Part shown: piece after piece, positions 1 through 5,283 of the stretch
How the letters are laid out: each line of letters opens with the position of its first letter
How positions within the stretch are numbered: position 1 is the stretch's first letter
Assembly: GCA_030832365.1 (NCBI GenBank)
Contig: JAURJF010000066.1
Span: 1 to 5,283, forward strand
Reading direction: 5' to 3'
DNA from: Candidatus Nanopelagicales bacterium
GTDB taxonomy: Bacteria > Actinomycetota > Actinomycetes > Nanopelagicales > Nanopelagicaceae
DNA: 5,283 nt
Translations under genes and position numbers: made by a program
The notes under the pieces: model-generated
Told to the model about the DNA's origin: nothing
Databases searched by the model: none
Seen by the model: the letters and a program-made list of their open reading frames with translations, nothing else

Positions 1-1
1 A

Positions 2-1582
2 AATTTAGTTCCAAGAAATAAACTTGAGAGCGCTAACCAGATGACTCTTCTTGCATCTTATGGAAGCGCTCCTTTTGCAGCACTTACCTTCACGCTATTA
101 ACAGTTTTTATCACAGGAATTAGCGCTGCATTTAATCTTGGCTCTAATTCAGCCGTTGATTTAGCGCTCTTTATAAACGCTCTCTCCTTTCTTTTTAGCG
201 CTTTTACGATTAGCCAGATGGATATTCCTAAAGAGCATTTAAATAAAGGCGAAGTCTCTGGATCGCTTCTTGCCTCCCTTATTGATGGAGGAAAGTTCTT
301 ATCTTCCTCTAAAGTAATTAGAGGTCTAATTTTTGGTCTTCTCGGCGCATTCATTGCAGCCGGGGCTGTAATTGGCCTTGCTAGAACATTTGTGGGGGAT
401 TTATCAGGTGGTGATGCTGCCTATGGAATTTTATTTAGCGCAGTCTTTACAGGTCTTGCTATCGGTATTGCATTTGGCCCTAAAGTCTTCTCTCAGTTTT
501 CAAGAAGACGTCTATTTGGCGCAGCGCTAAGCATTGCTGGGTTTCTCTTAGTTGTACTTTCTCTTCTACAAAACCTAGTTCTTGCAGTCTTTGTTGTAGT
601 GCTCCTTGGTTTATTTTCAGGAGTCTCCTGGGTCACTGGATTTACGATGCTTGGGATGGAAGTCTCTGATGAGCTGCGAGGAAGAGTTTTTGCCTTTACC
701 CAATCATTAGTTCGTATCTCACTAGTTGGTGTTCTTGCAATCTCACCTTTAATTGCAGCTGCAATTGGTGAACGTGAATTTATCTTTGGTGAGGTTCAAC
801 TTACCTACAATGGAGCGGCATTCACCATGCTTGGTGGGGGAATTATTGCGATGATAGTTGGAGTACTTTCCTATCAACATATGAAAGATCGACCAGGGGT
901 TTCTTTCTGGAGCGATATCGTTAATGCTTTCAAAGGCGAGCTTGGCTCAATTACCTCTCCAAAAACCGATGGACTCTTTTTCTCATTTGAAGGCGGAGAG
1001 GGCTCTGGCAAATCAACTCAATCAAAATTATTAAAAGAGTGGTTTGAAAATGAGGGCAAATCTGTAGTTTTAAGTAGAGAGCCAGGCGGCACAGATTTAG
1101 GTAAGAATTTAAGAAAGATACTTCTTGATAATGACACTGGGGATATCTCACCAAGATCTGAGGCGCTTTTATATGCAGCAGATAGGGCTCACCATGTTTA
1201 TTCGCTAATACGCCCAGCCCTTGAGCGCGGGGATGTTGTCATTACCGACCGATACTTTGACTCCTCCATTGCCTATCAAGGAGCTGGTCGGATCTTGTCA
1301 CCTAATGAAGTAGCTCGCATTAATCGTTGGGCAACCGAATCTCTATTTCCAACGCTAACAATTATCTTGGATCAACCAGCCGATATTGGGCTATCGCGAA
1401 TAAAGAGCGCAGATAGATTAGAGAGTGAATCAATTGATTTTCACAACAGAGTACGCCAGGAATTTCTTCAGCTGGCAGCAGTAGATCCTGAGCGATATCT
1501 AGTTATAGATGCCAGAAAGCCAGTTATTGAAATTCATCAAGAGATTACATCTCGAATCACCGAAATATCAAAGAAGAGATAA
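2..1582 (+). CDS. tmk: MFS-type membrane domain fused to dTMP kinase (5' end outside the window)
   Basis: The C-terminal part is a complete thymidylate kinase, which phosphorylates dTMP to dTDP with ATP in the cytosol. It begins near 971 and shows a Walker A loop (GGEGSGKS, 992-1015), the REPGGT motif, the DRYFDSS motif with DRY at 1247-1255, and an Arg-containing lid region ending in DRLE/DFHNRVR. The N-terminal part is hydrophobic, with about eight predicted helices. Two precede a polar loop (roughly 221-316) and six follow it, which fits TM5-TM12 of a 12-helix MFS protein with a cytosolic C-terminus. A linker of about 25 residues (896-970) joins the two parts. The first ATG (41) is probably not the true start: the frame is open to the left edge and upstream residues (LVPRNKLESANQ) match the usual MFS VP..L..AN pattern. 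MFS/dTMP kinase fusions are known in Actinobacteria. The kinase call is secure; whether the MFS part transports anything is unknown. Confidence 0.93.
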   Translation, partial: NLVPRNKLESANQMTLLASYGSAPFAALTFTLLTVFITGISAAFNLGSNSAVDLALFINALSFLFSAFTISQMDIPKEHLNKGEVSGSLLASLIDGGKFLSSSKVIRGLIFGLLGAFIAAGAVIGLARTFVGDLSGGDAAYGILFSAVFTGLAIGIAFGPKVFSQFSRRRLFGAALSIAGFLLVVLSLLQNLVLAVFVVVLLGLFSGVSWVTGFTMLGMEVSDELRGRVFAFTQSLVRISLVGVLAISPLIAAAIGEREFIFGEVQLTYNGAAFTMLGGGIIAMIVGVLSYQHMKDRPGVSFWSDIVNAFKGELGSITSPKTDGLFFSFEGGEGSGKSTQSKLLKEWFENEGKSVVLSREPGGTDLGKNLRKILLDNDTGDISPRSEALLYAADRAHHVYSLIRPALERGDVVITDRYFDSSIAYQGAGRILSPNEVARINRWATESLFPTLTIILDQPADIGLSRIKSADRLESESIDFHNRVRQEFLQLAAVDPERYLVIDARKPVIEIHQEITSRITEISKKR

Positions 1583-2721
1583 TGAGCGTTTTTGACTCTC
1601 TGGTCGGCCAGAGCGAAGTTGTTGAAAGACTTAAGTCCGCTACTAGCGCTGCAACAAGTGGAAGTACTACCCAAGAGATGGTCCACTCCTGGCTCTTTGT
1701 TGGGCCTGCTGGCTCTGGCCGTTCAAATGCCGCCGTAGCTTTTGCTGCAGCTCTAGTTTGTAGTCAGAGCGGTTGTGGTACCTGCAGAGATTGTCAGACA
1801 GTTCTTACTGGAACACATATTGATGTTGAAAGATTTAATCCCACTGGTTTATCAATAAAAGCTGAAGAGGTTCGTGAACTGATAGCAAGATCTGCTTGGT
1901 CGCCATCTGTTGGTCCTTGGCGAATTGTTATTATCGAAGATGCTGATAGGTTAACTGAAACTGCAGCGAATGCTCTTTTAAAAACTATTGAAGAGCCAGA
2001 GACACATACGCTCTGGTTTCTATGCGCTCCAACTCTTAGCGATGTCTCAATAACTATTCGATCTAGATGTCGACATCTTCAACTACGAACCCCATCAAAG
2101 ACAAGTGTTGAAGAGTTTCTCCTTACAAGTACAAGCGTTGATTCAAAGACGGCGGCCTTTGCCGCTCGAATCTCTCAAGGTCATATCGGCCGGGCTAGAT
2201 TTATTGCAACAAATCAAGAGGCTCAATCAAGAAGAAAAGATGTACTTGCTCTAGCCTTTTCGCTAAAGGATATTGATTCATGCTTTAAAGCTGCTTCACG
2301 CCTTTTAGATACCGCCCAAGAGCAAGCCGAGAGTGAAAACTCTGAGCGAGATAGTAAGCAGCTAAAGCAATTACAAGATGCCTATCAAGGAACAGGGCGC
2401 TCACTTATCTCTGGTGGCTCAAAGGCAATTAAAGATCTAGAGAAAGAACAGAAGTCAGCGACAACTAGGTCGATTCGAGACAACTTAGATAGCGCTCTTT
2501 TAGATATTGCCACTATCTATCGAGATGTTTTAGTGACTCAAAGTGGCAGCGATGAGATTCTAAATATTGATCTAAGGCTTGAGATCACTGATTTTGCTAA
2601 AACAACTACTCCAAAGCGCAGTATTGAGCGGATTGAAGCGCTACTAGAGGCCCGAATAAACCTTGGGCGCAATTCAGCCCCTCTTTCTACCCTTGAGGCT
2701 CTGTTTTGCGCTTTGAAGTAG
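1582..2721 (+). CDS. holB: DNA polymerase III delta' subunit (clamp loader)
   Basis: The 379-residue product is the delta' subunit of the clamp loader, which helps open the beta clamp and place it on primed DNA during replication. An AAA+ fold is visible: a P-loop-like GPAGSGRS at residues 41-48, four cysteines of a zinc module (C60, C65, C68, C71), an IIEDAD Walker B-like stretch (117-122), ALLKTIEEPE (131-140) and the SRC motif (161-163). The P-loop has Arg47 where an active ATPase has Lys, in keeping with delta' not acting as an ATPase. Residues about 245-315 are charged and probably helical, followed by the C-terminal collar domain. The ATG overlaps the tmk stop as TAATG, and a purine-rich AAGAAGAG lies just upstream, so translation is probably coupled to tmk. 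Adjacent tmk and holB are common in bacteria, which supports the call over the related dnaX product. Confidence 0.95.
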   Translation: MSVFDSLVGQSEVVERLKSATSAATSGSTTQEMVHSWLFVGPAGSGRSNAAVAFAAALVCSQSGCGTCRDCQTVLTGTHIDVERFNPTGLSIKAEEVRELIARSAWSPSVGPWRIVIIEDADRLTETAANALLKTIEEPETHTLWFLCAPTLSDVSITIRSRCRHLQLRTPSKTSVEEFLLTSTSVDSKTAAFAARISQGHIGRARFIATNQEAQSRRKDVLALAFSLKDIDSCFKAASRLLDTAQEQAESENSERDSKQLKQLQDAYQGTGRSLISGGSKAIKDLEKEQKSATTRSIRDNLDSALLDIATIYRDVLVTQSGSDEILNIDLRLEITDFAKTTTPKRSIERIEALLEARINLGRNSAPLSTLEALFCALK

Positions 2722-2734
2722 CTTTCGGCATTAT
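2706..2734 (+). promoter_or_regulatory. Possible promoter for a leaderless VOC-gene transcript
   Basis: CATTAT (2729-2734) resembles a -10 box and is preceded, after 17 bases, by TTGCGC (2706-2711), a partial -35 match inside the holB 3' end. The -10 ends six bases before the ATG at 2741, so transcription would start at or next to the A of the start codon. No Shine-Dalgarno is visible before this gene, which suits a leaderless mRNA. Cotranscription from tmk-holB is also possible. This rests on motif and spacing only. Confidence 0.35.
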
Positions 2735-2740
2735 CGGCAC

Positions 2741-3385
2741 ATGCGCCTAGACCATATCTCTTATGCAGCAACTCATGATCAACTAGTAGATGTAGTTCAA
2801 AGGATTGGTTCTCGAATTGGCTCAGCCTTTACTGATGGCGGAATTCACCCAAGATTTGGAACTCGCAACTTCACTCTCGCTCTTAAGAATGGTCACTATC
2901 TTGAAGTTGTCTGTCCCCTTGATCATCCAGCAGCGGATGCTTCTGCATTTGGTCGCGTAGTTTCACAGCGCGCTAATGAAGGCGGCGGCTGGCTTACTTG
3001 GGTGGTTTCAACAGATGATCTCTCGCCGATTGAAAACCGTCTTGGAAGACAAGCTATTGATGGTTCAAGAAAGCGCCCTGATGGAAGCGAGCTAAAGTGG
3101 AAGCAACTTGGAGTTCTTGGAACTCTCAATGATTCCCAGCTCCCATTCTTTATTCAATGGATGTCAAGTGATCACCCATCAAATGATGGAAAGGCAGTTG
3201 CTGAAATAGTAAAGATTGAGATTGCTGGAGACGAGAAGACAATTGAAGAGTGGCTTGGTTCAGATCTATCAAAGGCTTTTGATGGCGTTGAAATCCAATG
3301 GGTTGATTCAGTAGCAAGTGATGGAGAAACCGGACTTGTAGCAGTTCACCTAGCAACGCCTAATGGCGTTGTACGCTTGGATTAA
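2741..3385 (+). CDS. VOC-superfamily protein, Glyoxalase_3-like
   Basis: A soluble protein of 214 residues whose N-terminal half resembles the Glyoxalase_3-like branch of the vicinal oxygen chelate (VOC) superfamily. It opens with LDHISYA, typical of the first VOC strand. It continues with GGIHPRFGTRNFTLAL (33-48) and GHYLEVVCPLDHP (51-63), where a conserved His and Glu normally contribute to metal binding. Candidate ligands are H5, H36 and E55. The central stretch (GGGWLTWVVSTDDL, 81-94) and the IQWMSSDHP segment (138-146) fit the second half of the fold. No signal peptide or membrane segment is seen. The ATG at 2741 is the natural start because it places LDH at the usual position. Family members act in varied metal-dependent reactions, so the substrate cannot be named. 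The gene follows holB by 19 bases with no evident functional link. Confidence 0.75.
   Translation: MRLDHISYAATHDQLVDVVQRIGSRIGSAFTDGGIHPRFGTRNFTLALKNGHYLEVVCPLDHPAADASAFGRVVSQRANEGGGWLTWVVSTDDLSPIENRLGRQAIDGSRKRPDGSELKWKQLGVLGTLNDSQLPFFIQWMSSDHPSNDGKAVAEIVKIEIAGDEKTIEEWLGSDLSKAFDGVEIQWVDSVASDGETGLVAVHLATPNGVVRLD
3354..3371 (+). repeat. Small hairpin in the 3' end of the VOC gene
   Basis: CAACGCC (3354-3360) and GGCGTTG (3365-3371) form a perfect 7-bp stem around a TAAT loop, with a possible extra G-U pair. It lies 11 bases before the stop codon and has no T-tract after it. It could be a weak transcription pause or terminator ahead of the tRNA, or a chance result of the coding sequence. Confidence 0.4.
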
Positions 3386-3396
3386 TCTAAAGAATC

Positions 3397-3408
3397 TTAA
3401 AGCTTTAA
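3397..3408. repeat. 12-bp palindrome TTAAAGCTTTAA upstream of the tRNA
   Basis: TTAAAGCTTTAA is a perfect palindrome in the 29-base gap between the VOC stop and the tRNA. The heptamer TTAAAGC also repeats directly here (3397-3403 and 3405-3411). The 10-bp core TAAAGCTTTA recurs at 4473-4482, at the junction of the two convergent genes. Its role is unknown, and AT-rich palindromes of this size can arise by chance. Confidence 0.45.
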
Positions 3409-3414
3409 AGCATC

Positions 3415-3487
3415 GCCGCCCTAGCTCAGTCGGTAGAGCGTCGCTCTCGTAAAGCGAAGGTCATGAGTTCGATTCTCATGGGCGGCT
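3415..3487 (+). tRNA. tRNA-Thr (anticodon CGT)
   Basis: A full cloverleaf folds by hand. The acceptor stem is GCCGCCC (3415-3421) with GGGCGGC (3480-3486), the D-stem GCTC/GAGC, the anticodon stem TCGCT/AGCGA and the T-stem ATGAG/CTCAT with the TTCGATT loop. The anticodon loop CTCGTAA (3446-3452) has CGT at 3448-3450, which reads ACG threonine codons. The discriminator base is T (3487). CCA is not encoded, since the following bases are CAA. The tRNA lies 29 bases after the VOC stop and 32 before proC. A possible but weak promoter is TTGTAC (3369-3374) with GAATCT (3392-3397), 17 bases apart. No terminator follows, so the primary transcript may extend into proC. Confidence 0.97.
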
Positions 3488-3507
3488 CAATTAATCGAGA
3501 TATTCGC

Positions 3508-3513
3508 TAACCT
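3508..3513 (+). promoter_or_regulatory. Possible -10 box for leaderless proC mRNA
   Basis: TAACCT fits the TANNNT -10 pattern of actinobacterial promoters and ends six bases before the proC ATG, so transcription would begin at the start codon itself. No Shine-Dalgarno lies between the tRNA and proC, and no convincing -35 is seen. The same TAACCTT heptamer occurs upstream of the bS22 gene (4338-4344). Confidence 0.45.
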
Positions 3514-3519
3514 TGCCTC

Positions 3520-4329
3520 ATGTCTGATACCTATATTTATTCAATCGGAGTAATTGGCTCTGGAGTTATGGGAGAAGCTTTAGTATCAGCAATTCTTAAA
3601 TCAGGTGTCGCTAATTCAATGCTCGCAATATCTGATAAGCGAGTAGAGAGAACTACGGAGTTAGCAGCTAAATACGGCTGCAGCGTTACCTCGCCTGAGG
3701 AGATAGCAGGCAAGGCAGAGAACATTTTCTTAGTAGTAAAACCACAAGATCTAGATGCGCTATTGGAATCAATAGGTTTTAAAGTTTCGCCTAATCAAAG
3801 AGTGATTTCATTTGTAGCAGGTAAGAAAACCTCTCTTATTGAGAGCTTTCTTTTAAATTCTGTCCCAGTGCTTCGAGTTATGCCAAATACTCCGATGTCG
3901 GTGGGAGTGGGAGCTTCTGCAATTTCGGCAGGTAAGTTTGCAAGTCAGATAGATACCAGCGCGGTCGAGCAATTACTCAAAGCATCAGGTGAGGTGATCG
4001 TTGTTGATGAGTCTTTGCAGGATGCAGTAACGGCAACTAGCGGCTCAGGACCTGCCTACTTCTTTAGATTTGTTGAAGCAATGATTGCTGGCGCCCAGGA
4101 ACTTGGATTATCGGAGTCAGATGCCAAGGTACTTGTGATTCAAACGATCGCAGGGGCATCAGAGATGCTCAAGCAAGATGGAGCATCACCCACCAAGCTT
4201 CGTGAGAATGTCACCAGTCCAAATGGAACGACTTTTGCAGCGCTACAGGTATTTGAGAGCAATGATTTAGAGATGATTATCAAGAAAGCGATGCGCGCAG
4301 CGCGAGATAGATCGCAAGAACTCTCCTAA
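3520..4329 (+). CDS. proC: Pyrroline-5-carboxylate reductase
   Basis: The product (269 residues, normal length) catalyses the last step of proline synthesis, the NAD(P)H-dependent reduction of pyrroline-5-carboxylate, in the cytosol. The N-terminal Rossmann motif is IGVIGSGVMGEAL (9-21). VVKPQ (72-76), RVMPNTP (119-125) and SGSGPAYFF (174-182) are the family's standard blocks. The C-terminal signature LRENVTSPNGTT (227-238) differs from the commonest form in having Asn for the first Gly of SPGGTT. The ATG at 3520 puts the dinucleotide-binding motif at its usual distance from the N-terminus; there is no Shine-Dalgarno, only a -10-like box at leaderless spacing. In many Actinobacteria proC is followed by a small BldC-like HTH gene and then bS22. 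Here bS22 follows directly after 41 bases. Confidence 0.97.
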   Translation: MSDTYIYSIGVIGSGVMGEALVSAILKSGVANSMLAISDKRVERTTELAAKYGCSVTSPEEIAGKAENIFLVVKPQDLDALLESIGFKVSPNQRVISFVAGKKTSLIESFLLNSVPVLRVMPNTPMSVGVGASAISAGKFASQIDTSAVEQLLKASGEVIVVDESLQDAVTATSGSGPAYFFRFVEAMIAGAQELGLSESDAKVLVIQTIAGASEMLKQDGASPTKLRENVTSPNGTTFAALQVFESNDLEMIIKKAMRAARDRSQELS

Positions 4330-4337
4330 ATTTCAGA

Positions 4338-4362
4338 TAACCTTAGGCAACAGTAAAAGGAG
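4338..4362 (+). promoter_or_regulatory. Possible -10 box plus strong Shine-Dalgarno for the bS22 gene
   Basis: TAACCT (4338-4343) is a -10-like hexamer identical to the one before proC. AAAGGAG (4356-4362) is a strong ribosome binding site eight bases before the ATG at 4371. A start near 4350 would give a leader of about 20 bases. The Shine-Dalgarno is clear; the promoter is tentative and lacks a good -35. Confidence 0.5.
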
Positions 4363-4370
4363 TTGAGAGC

Positions 4371-4469
4371 ATGGGTTCAGTAGTCAAAAAGCGCCGCAAG
4401 CGCATGGCTAAGAAGAAGCATAAAAAACTTCTAAAGAAGACTCGTATTCAGCGTAGAAACAAGAAGTAG
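4371..4469 (+). CDS. Small basic ribosomal protein bS22-like (AURKAIP1/COX24 family)
   Basis: This 32-residue protein starts MGSVVKKRRKRMAKKKHKKL and ends in RIQRRNKK. Almost every residue after the first five is Lys, Arg or His, with few others. It closely matches the AURKAIP1/COX24-domain peptide found next to proC in Actinobacteria, which has been seen as an extra small-subunit protein (bS22) in mycobacterial ribosomes. It is too short for most gene finders but has a strong Shine-Dalgarno eight bases upstream. It lies 41 bases after proC and two bases from the end of the convergent gene. The usual family ending near RRKLGK is replaced by RRNKK, and the protein is about one residue shorter than typical. 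The family match is recalled from knowledge of these proteins and was not searched. Confidence 0.92.
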   Translation: MGSVVKKRRKRMAKKKHKKLLKKTRIQRRNKK

Positions 4470-4471
4470 TT

Positions 4472-5283
4472 TTAAAGCTTTACCAGAACTAATTTCTTGG
4501 AAATTGAGGTCACCGCATAGCGGACCTTATTGATTGTGACTATGGCGCCATCCTTAACGTTATTAAGGATGGCGCCATTGCTTAATTTAGGCGTTGAGCT
4601 GTATGAGCCAACTGAACAGAGGCGCTCTTGGCATCCAAAGAGTAATCCTTTGTTATCAATCAAAAGTGGAGATCCAGGGGTTCCATGCTTTTCAGGAGAT
4701 AACCGACTGGGAAATTCATCCTCATCGACTAGAAGAAATCGAACTTCATCAGCGTTAGGTAGACGGATACCGCTAGCAGCAAGCCATGCTGCTGCAATTC
4801 TATTTCCAGAATTACTTATTGAAACATCATAACCAGCAACTGCAACACCATTATCTGGGCCATCAAGGGTGCTATATCTCCAATCTTCGGGAAATATGGA
4901 GTTGCGCTTAGCAAGTCTTACTTCACCTTGAGTTGCAACATTACTTGAGGAGAGTGTTAGTACTGAATCATAAATCAGATAAACACTCTTACCGCTAGCT
5001 ACTGCGCTTAGAGAAAATCCAACATCCCCAGTTGTTCGACCTTCGTTCTGCCGGTCTCCATCAACAATTTCATATATCCAACCAGATTTACTTAAAGCAG
5101 CTCCTAGTAATATTCCTTGAGATTCATCGCGATAGAAGACTTGAAGACCAGCTGGTGTAACAGCGCAGGCATTAGAGATACTTACATCACTTGCAGTTTT
5201 GCGCCTTGAGCTCTCTTTATAATCTTGAACATCTTCACCATTTCCATCGACCACCTCATAACGCCACTTTTTGCCATCGTATG
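4472..5283 (-). CDS. Beta-propeller-like repeat protein (5' end outside the window)
   Basis: I do not recognise a named gene. The frame is open to the right edge (upstream residues read YDGKKWRYE), so the GTG at 5254 is not a credible start and about 270 C-terminal residues are visible. At least three repeats can be aligned, with Trp codons at 5264-5266, 5078-5080 and 4880-4882, a spacing of 62 and 66 residues. Each has W-x-Y-E/S-x-V/L-D-G, a variable loop, then a D-V-x-x-S strand and a strand such as LQVFYRD or VYLIYD. This matches the YDG..W..E.VD type of bacterial beta-propeller repeat. The last 85 or so residues include a short GCQERLC pair of cysteines and a Val/Lys-rich end. The N-terminus, which would reveal a signal peptide or lipobox, is missing. 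An extracellular binding or structural role is a guess. Confidence 0.75.
   Translation of the reverse strand, partial: YDGKKWRYEVVDGNGEDVQDYKESSRRKTASDVSISNACAVTPAGLQVFYRDESQGILLGAALSKSGWIYEIVDGDRQNEGRTTGDVGFSLSAVASGKSVYLIYDSVLTLSSSNVATQGEVRLAKRNSIFPEDWRYSTLDGPDNGVAVAGYDVSISNSGNRIAAAWLAASGIRLPNADEVRFLLVDEDEFPSRLSPEKHGTPGSPLLIDNKGLLFGCQERLCSVGSYSSTPKLSNGAILNNVKDGAIVTINKVRYAVTSISKKLVLVKL
4473..4482. repeat. 10-bp palindrome TAAAGCTTTA at the convergent gene ends
   Basis: This perfect palindrome overlaps the stop codon of the minus-strand gene and starts four bases after the bS22 stop. It shares its core with the longer palindrome at 3397-3408. It is too short and AT-rich to act as a strong terminator. 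Confidence 0.4.
4542..4578. terminator. 16-bp perfect inverted repeat, candidate terminator for bS22 transcription
   Basis: ATGGCGCCATCCTTAA (4542-4557) and TTAAGGATGGCGCCAT (4563-4578) are exact reverse complements around a CGTTA loop. The stem has eight G-C pairs. It lies 72 bases past the bS22 stop but inside the minus-strand coding region, where it encodes NGAILNNVKDGAIV. Each arm also contains the self-complementary ATGGCGCCAT. After the right arm the plus strand reads TGCTTAATTT, only loosely T-rich, and the minus strand has no T-run. It could be a non-canonical (U-poor) terminator for rightward transcription, an mRNA hairpin near the propeller gene's 3' end, or a duplicated coding motif. 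The structure itself is certain; its role is not. Confidence 0.5.

Noticed and set aside
41..43. ATG at 41 as the start of the MFS/dTMP kinase gene
   Set aside because: The frame is open to the left edge, upstream codons read as typical MFS sequence, and starting here would leave only the second part of a 12-helix domain.
58..354. 98-residue minus-strand open frame opposite the MFS domain
   Set aside because: It is antisense to a well-supported membrane domain, with no motif or start signal of its own. The other antisense frames opposite tmk, holB, the VOC gene and proC were dismissed for the same reason.
3487..3490. Encoded CCA end on the tRNA
   Set aside because: The bases after the acceptor stem are T then CAA, so CCA must be added after transcription.
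4473..4482. TAAAGCTTTA as an intrinsic terminator for the convergent pair
   Set aside because: The stem would be five weak base pairs with no loop and no T-run, so it cannot serve as a normal terminator.
4530..4832. 100-residue plus-strand open frame
   Set aside because: It lies wholly opposite the propeller gene, has no ribosome binding site and shows no recognisable domain, so it is a shadow.
5252..5254. GTG at 5254 as the start of the minus-strand propeller gene
   Set aside because: It falls in the middle of a repeat, and the frame continues upstream with the expected YDG..W..YE motif to the window edge.
1..5283. Mobile element, CRISPR array, toxin-antitoxin or defence system
   Set aside because: No transposase, integrase, array-like direct repeats, attachment-site duplication of the tRNA end or paired small toxin genes were seen. 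Gene content is housekeeping apart from the propeller and VOC proteins.

Overview
The window looks like ordinary chromosomal core sequence from a low-GC actinobacterium. I estimate about 43% GC by eye. Three things point to Actinobacteria: a membrane-transporter/thymidylate kinase fusion followed directly by the DNA polymerase III delta' gene, the proC next to the tiny bS22-type ribosomal protein, and the actinobacterial flavour of the delta' protein. The low GC and compact spacing would suit the freshwater acI group (Nanopelagicales, such as Planktophila or Nanopelagicus); that placement is an inference, not a measurement.

Layout, left to right. Positions 2-1582 (+) are the 3' part of a gene that enters from the left edge. 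It encodes the last eight or so membrane helices of an MFS-like domain, joined by a short linker to a complete dTMP kinase. It overlaps by one base (TAATG) with holB (1582-2721, +). After 19 bases comes a Glyoxalase_3/VOC-type protein of unknown substrate (2741-3385, +). Next are tRNA-Thr(CGT) (3415-3487, +), proC (3520-4329, +) and the 32-residue bS22-like protein (4371-4469, +), which is easily missed because of its size. From the right edge a minus-strand gene (4472-5283, 5' end outside the window) runs convergently to within two bases of the bS22 gene. It encodes a protein with about three 62-66-residue beta-propeller-like repeats. No stretch over 300 bases lacks a gene.

Functionally, the left half serves DNA synthesis: dTMP kinase makes the dTTP precursor and delta' is part of the clamp loader. 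The right half is housekeeping for translation and proline synthesis. Two genes (VOC, proC) lack a Shine-Dalgarno and have a -10-like hexamer ending exactly seven bases before the ATG, as expected for leaderless transcripts. The bS22 gene instead has a clear Shine-Dalgarno. Strong hairpins lie inside the 3' ends of two coding regions, while the intergenic gaps hold no classical terminator.

I did not find a mobile element, CRISPR array, defence island or an evidently new system. The most worthwhile items are the 16-bp perfect inverted repeat inside the propeller gene, the partial propeller protein itself, the leaderless-promoter pattern and the surplus of AGCGCT sites.
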